This document shows positions 12,311-13,187 of a stretch of 13,187 bases of DNA, piece after piece. The DNA is from Treponema sp. GTDB taxonomy: Bacteria; Spirochaetota; Spirochaetia; Treponematales; Breznakiellaceae. Under the pieces are notes generated by a model that was given only the letters and a program-made list of their open reading frames with translations, had not been told where the DNA came from and did not search any database. The stretch covers positions 1 through 13,187 of the forward strand of contig JAISTO010000185.1 of assembly GCA_031272575.1 (NCBI GenBank), written 5' to 3'. Both the position numbers and the translations under genes were made by a program. Numbering within the stretch: position 1 is the stretch's first letter; the number at the start of each line of letters is the position of its first letter.

Positions 12311-12454
12311 ATCGTCATTCCGCGGCTTGGAAACGGGACCGAGCGGCATAGCCGCACCATTCGTAGAACGGCGTGCGCGTTCAACGCGCCCTCTCTCCCC
12401 CGCGGAATCTGCTTGCAGGGGCAAGACTCCGCGCTTTAAGCGCGGAGTGACGAA
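12311..12454. repeat. Intergenic palindromic (REP/MITE-like) element
   Basis: The ends ATCGTCATTCCGCG (12311-12324) and CGCGGAGTGACGAA (12441-12454) are inverted repeats with 12 of 14 matches. Inside are three stem-loops: GCGGC-ATA-GCCGC (12343-12355), GCGCGTT-C-AACGCGC (12375-12389) and a 10-bp stem with TTA centre (12426-12448). No coding capacity is convincing. The element starts 13 bases after the uvrC stop and may serve as its 3' end. The size and structure resemble repetitive extragenic palindromes; copy number cannot be judged here. Confidence 0.55.
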
Positions 12455-12728
12455 GGCGGAAGGCGAGGAATGATTGCCGGCTGAAAGCAGACTCTACTCG
12501 TGCCCCCTCCCTACCCCCAAAAAGGGGGATTGCCATCACCCGCAAGCCCCCCCGTTTCGCGCAAGGCACACAGGCCGCGCTGCTTATGGCAGGCGGTGGG
12601 GAGATACCGTCTTCTCTGGGGCAGGGGGCGGACGGGGAAAATGATTAGAAGGCTGAGAAAACGGCTAATGCACGAGACGCTTGGGACTACAACCAGTGAC
12701 CTCGCACTTCCCTGCGCTTATGGCATTT

Positions 12729-12866
12729 GGGGAGTAGGGAGTGGGGAGTAGGGAGTGGGGAGTAGGGTGCGCGTTGCAAGTGGGTTGCGCGTACTACCGT
12801 GAAACTATCCTGTAGTCCGCGCAACTTACGCGCCAAGCGCTCCGCGCCCGCCACTCCCTACTCCCC
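12729..12866. repeat. G-rich heptamer array with inverted copy
   Basis: GGGGAGT and AGGGAGT alternate through five heptamers plus AGGG (12729-12767). An inverted copy, CACTCCCTACTCCCC, lies at 12852-12866. The array plus its inverted copy can form a long stem with an 84-base loop. The arrangement mirrors the array at the other end of the window (207-273). Confidence 0.8.
12784..12825. repeat. Long hairpin inside the heptamer loop
   Basis: GTTGCGCG (12784-12791) and ACTAC (12793-12797) pair with GTAGT (12812-12816) and CGCGCAAC (12818-12825), giving 13 base pairs interrupted by a single T/C mismatch, with a 14-base loop. This could be a small structured RNA or a recognition hairpin of a mobile element. 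No promoter is evident. Confidence 0.5.
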
Positions 12867-12957
12867 AAGCGGCTTTAGGCCGCGTCATTTTTCCCGTCCG
12901 TCCCCTGCCCCAGCAGGGAGAGCGTCACCGCCGTACGACCAGAGGCCAGCGCGGCTG

Positions 12958-13187
12958 CTATGCCGCAAACACTGCGTCCAGGTCCAGCGCCAGCCCGGGC
13001 AACACGGCGCTGGGGGCCGCGCCTGCCGCGTAGTGCCGCTCCGTGTACGCGCCCTTCTCGATGCGCCGCGCACAAACCTGCCGCGAAGCGAGATCAAACT
13101 CCCAGTACTCGGGCACGGCCGCCTCGTGGTAGAGGGCGCGCTTGCGCTCGATTTCCTCCCGCGTGTTGGACGGCGAGAGAATCTCGA
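12958..13187 (-). CDS. Uma2-family (DUF820) endonuclease, partial (N-terminus beyond the right edge)
   Basis: Read on the minus strand from the right edge, an open frame of 75 complete sense codons ends at TAG (12960-12958). It begins EILSPSNTREEIERKRALYH, continues EAAVPEYWEFDL and ends PSAVLPGLALDLDAVFAA. The EILSPS...KR..Y..A.VPEYW signature and the closing LPGL.LDLDAVF pattern are characteristic of Uma2-family proteins, which have a restriction-endonuclease-like PD-(D/E)XK fold; here E-I-L-S-P is part of the catalytic region. The family is often multicopy in cyanobacteria and other bacteria, with uncertain biology. The start and N-terminal half are outside the window. The 3' flank carries one arm of the 29-bp inverted repeat. 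Confidence 0.85.
   Translation of the reverse strand, partial: EILSPSNTREEIERKRALYHEAAVPEYWEFDLASRQVCARRIEKGAYTERHYAAGAAPSAVLPGLALDLDAVFAA

Larger units (their letters stand above)
12616..12913. repeat. Composite of nested inverted repeats
   Basis: Two 29-base arms (12616-12644 and 12885-12913) are inverted copies with 27 of 29 positions matching. Weaker similarity extends outward from both (GCCGCGCTG and GGCGGTG on the left also occur, inverted, beside the Uma2 stop). Inside them lie a heptamer array, an inverted heptamer copy and a strong hairpin. No target-site duplication is obvious. I see no gene in 12299-12957 other than these repeats. Confidence 0.65.

Noticed and set aside
12381..12751. 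Small frames downstream of uvrC (12381-12569 minus, 12500-12751 plus)
   Set aside because: They cover palindromic and heptameric repeats, have no ribosome site and no family resemblance.
12875..13097. Two short minus-strand frames at the right end starting with ATG
   Set aside because: They are out of frame with the Uma2 coding sequence, which is open to the edge and carries the family signature.

Overview
The window comes from the chromosome of a GC-rich spirochete, most likely a Treponema-like member of the Spirochaetales. Two tandem FlaA genes encode sheath proteins of the periplasmic flagellum, a family largely restricted to spirochetes. A spoVG gene and the strongly GC-biased codons of the housekeeping genes fit this. 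The genus cannot be fixed from the sequence alone.

Left part (1-3068). A VapB-type antitoxin gene runs off the left edge on the minus strand behind its own promoter, which carries a palindrome between the -35 and -10 boxes. Next comes a minus-strand operon read from 2967 down to 257: a small retropepsin-like aspartic protease, dapB (lysine and peptidoglycan precursor synthesis) and malQ (4-alpha-glucanotransferase), the last starting at TTG inside the dapB stop. A G-rich heptamer array with an inverted copy forms the end of malQ.

Middle part (3069-6071). A plus-strand sirtuin gene is followed by a very unusual tRNA locus. One intact CAU-anticodon tRNA (4175-4248) is preceded by two tRNA 5' halves, each interrupted in the anticodon loop by the same 72-bp double-hairpin sequence, in an exact 146-bp tandem period. 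It is followed by three extra copies of the tRNA 3' half in a 40-41-bp period. A strong sigma70-type promoter then drives two secreted FlaA genes, which end in a strong hairpin terminator shared with the convergent operon.

Right-middle (6072-7561). A minus-strand operon holds spoVG, an 81-residue unknown protein and a possible nuclease-like protein with a C-terminal winged helix. The spoVG leader is long and folds into two hairpins. Divergent from it (7618-12298) runs a plus-strand cluster: a PAP2-family membrane phosphatase, mnmE (tRNA wobble-uridine modification) and uvrC (nucleotide excision repair). The uvrC frame carries a palindrome-dense insertion of about 275 bp that stays in frame, resembling in kind the Rickettsia palindromic elements.

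Right end (12299-13187). About 650 bp without a convincing gene hold a short palindromic intergenic element, G-rich heptamers with an inverted copy, a strong hairpin and a 29-bp inverted repeat pair about 240 bp apart. The 3' part of a Uma2-family endonuclease gene follows on the minus strand, cut by the right edge.

The most novel material is the repeat biology: the interrupted and multiplied tRNA locus, the in-frame palindromic insertion in uvrC, and the nested inverted repeats beside the Uma2 gene.
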